Positions 23,954 to 24,238 of a stretch of DNA of 24,238 bases are shown here, in pieces. The DNA comes from an uncultured Porphyromonadaceae bacterium (lineage in GTDB: Bacteria; Bacteroidota; Bacteroidia; Bacteroidales; Barnesiellaceae_A). The stretch spans positions 1-24,238 of the forward strand of contig UQMR01000032.1 in the NCBI GenBank assembly GCA_900542255.1, written 5' to 3'. A model generated the notes under the pieces. It was not told where the DNA came from. It was given only the letters and a program-made list of their open reading frames with translations, and ran no database searches. The translations under genes were made by a program, and so were the position numbers. How positions within the stretch are numbered: position 1 is the first letter of the stretch; each line of letters starts with the position of its first letter.

Positions 23954-24238
23954 ATGAAAAAGATTGCTCTCTTTTGTTCCTCGTCAGAGAGTATAGACGC
24001 TCTCTATGTTCACGAGGCAGCCACCATAGGCGATTGGATAGGCCGTAACTCCTGCACCTTGGTATATGGAGGCTCGGCGCGCGGATTGATGGAGGTTGCC
24101 GCCCGGCACGTACATCAGTCGGGCGGTAAGGTGATGGGAGTTATTCCCCAGCGTTTTGCCGACAAGCACATGGCCAGCACTTGTGTCGACGAGCTGGTGG
24201 TGACGGCCGATATGCAGGAGCGCAAGCGGCACATGTTA
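23954..24238 (+). CDS. LOG-family (TIGR00730) nucleoside-monophosphate phosphoribohydrolase-like protein (3' end outside window)
   Basis: The ATG at 23954, 5 bases after sufE, opens a frame that stays open to the end of the window (95 residues). The Rossmann-like start 'KKIALFCSSSE' (2-12), 'TLVYGGSARGLMEVAA' (35-50), 'KVMGVIPQRF' (59-68) and the beginning of the 'MQERKRHM' motif (87-94, with the conserved Arg90 and Lys91) are those of the LOG / lysine-decarboxylase-like family. Members cleave the N-glycosidic bond of cytokinin riboside 5'-monophosphates or other nucleotides. The following PGGxGT motif would lie beyond the window, so activity cannot be judged. Close spacing suggests co-transcription with sufE. 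Confidence 0.9.
   Translation, partial: MKKIALFCSSSESIDALYVHEAATIGDWIGRNSCTLVYGGSARGLMEVAARHVHQSGGKVMGVIPQRFADKHMASTCVDELVVTADMQERKRHML

Overview
The window is chromosomal DNA from a Bacteroidota species, most likely a gut-type member of the order Bacteroidales. The evidence is a complete type IX secretion core (porP/sprF, gldK, gldL, gldM, gldN), Bacteroidota-type promoters (TTTG, about 20 bases, TAnnTTTG), several lipoproteins with a Cys lipobox, and a xylB-xylA-xylE xylose cluster. Genus cannot be fixed from the sequence alone.

Layout. (1) 1-1280: the 3' part of a beta-helix type surface/polysaccharide-associated protein and a small Ig-like lipoprotein, closed by a strong terminator. (2) 1280-8240: an accessory region, visibly richer in A+T than the rest. 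It holds a possible decayed frame, a secreted repeat (beta-propeller-like) protein overlapped by a secreted lysozyme-like protein, and then, on the minus strand, a tightly coupled three-gene operon: a PD-(D/E)XK nuclease-like protein, an RNase J-like beta-CASP metallo-beta-lactamase protein with an unrecognised C-terminal domain, and a calcineurin-like metallophosphoesterase. A small broken gene lies just upstream of that operon. A 40-base repeat lies on one side of the operon (4000-4039) and, as part of an 84-base tandem array carrying promoter elements, on the other side (7981-8231). (3) 8313-11122: a housekeeping run of hflX, a hot-dog thioesterase and dprA, separated by only a few bases. 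(4) 11259-17425: the type IX secretion operon, closed by a hairpin. (5) 17857-22242: xylose catabolism: xylulokinase, xylose isomerase and a xylose/H+ symporter, closed by a GC-rich hairpin. (6) 22450-24238: a glutaminyl-cyclase-like M28 lipoprotein, SufE, and the start of a LOG-family cytokinin-riboside-monophosphate phosphoribohydrolase-like protein that runs off the end.

The core modules work in familiar ways: PorP-GldKLMN build the T9SS motor and outer-membrane ring, and the xyl genes import D-xylose, isomerise it to xylulose and phosphorylate it. The part that does not fit a named system is the three-hydrolase operon at 4065-7449 with its flanking repeats. It is the best candidate here for an undescribed nucleic-acid-processing or defence module, but that function is inference from domains and context only.
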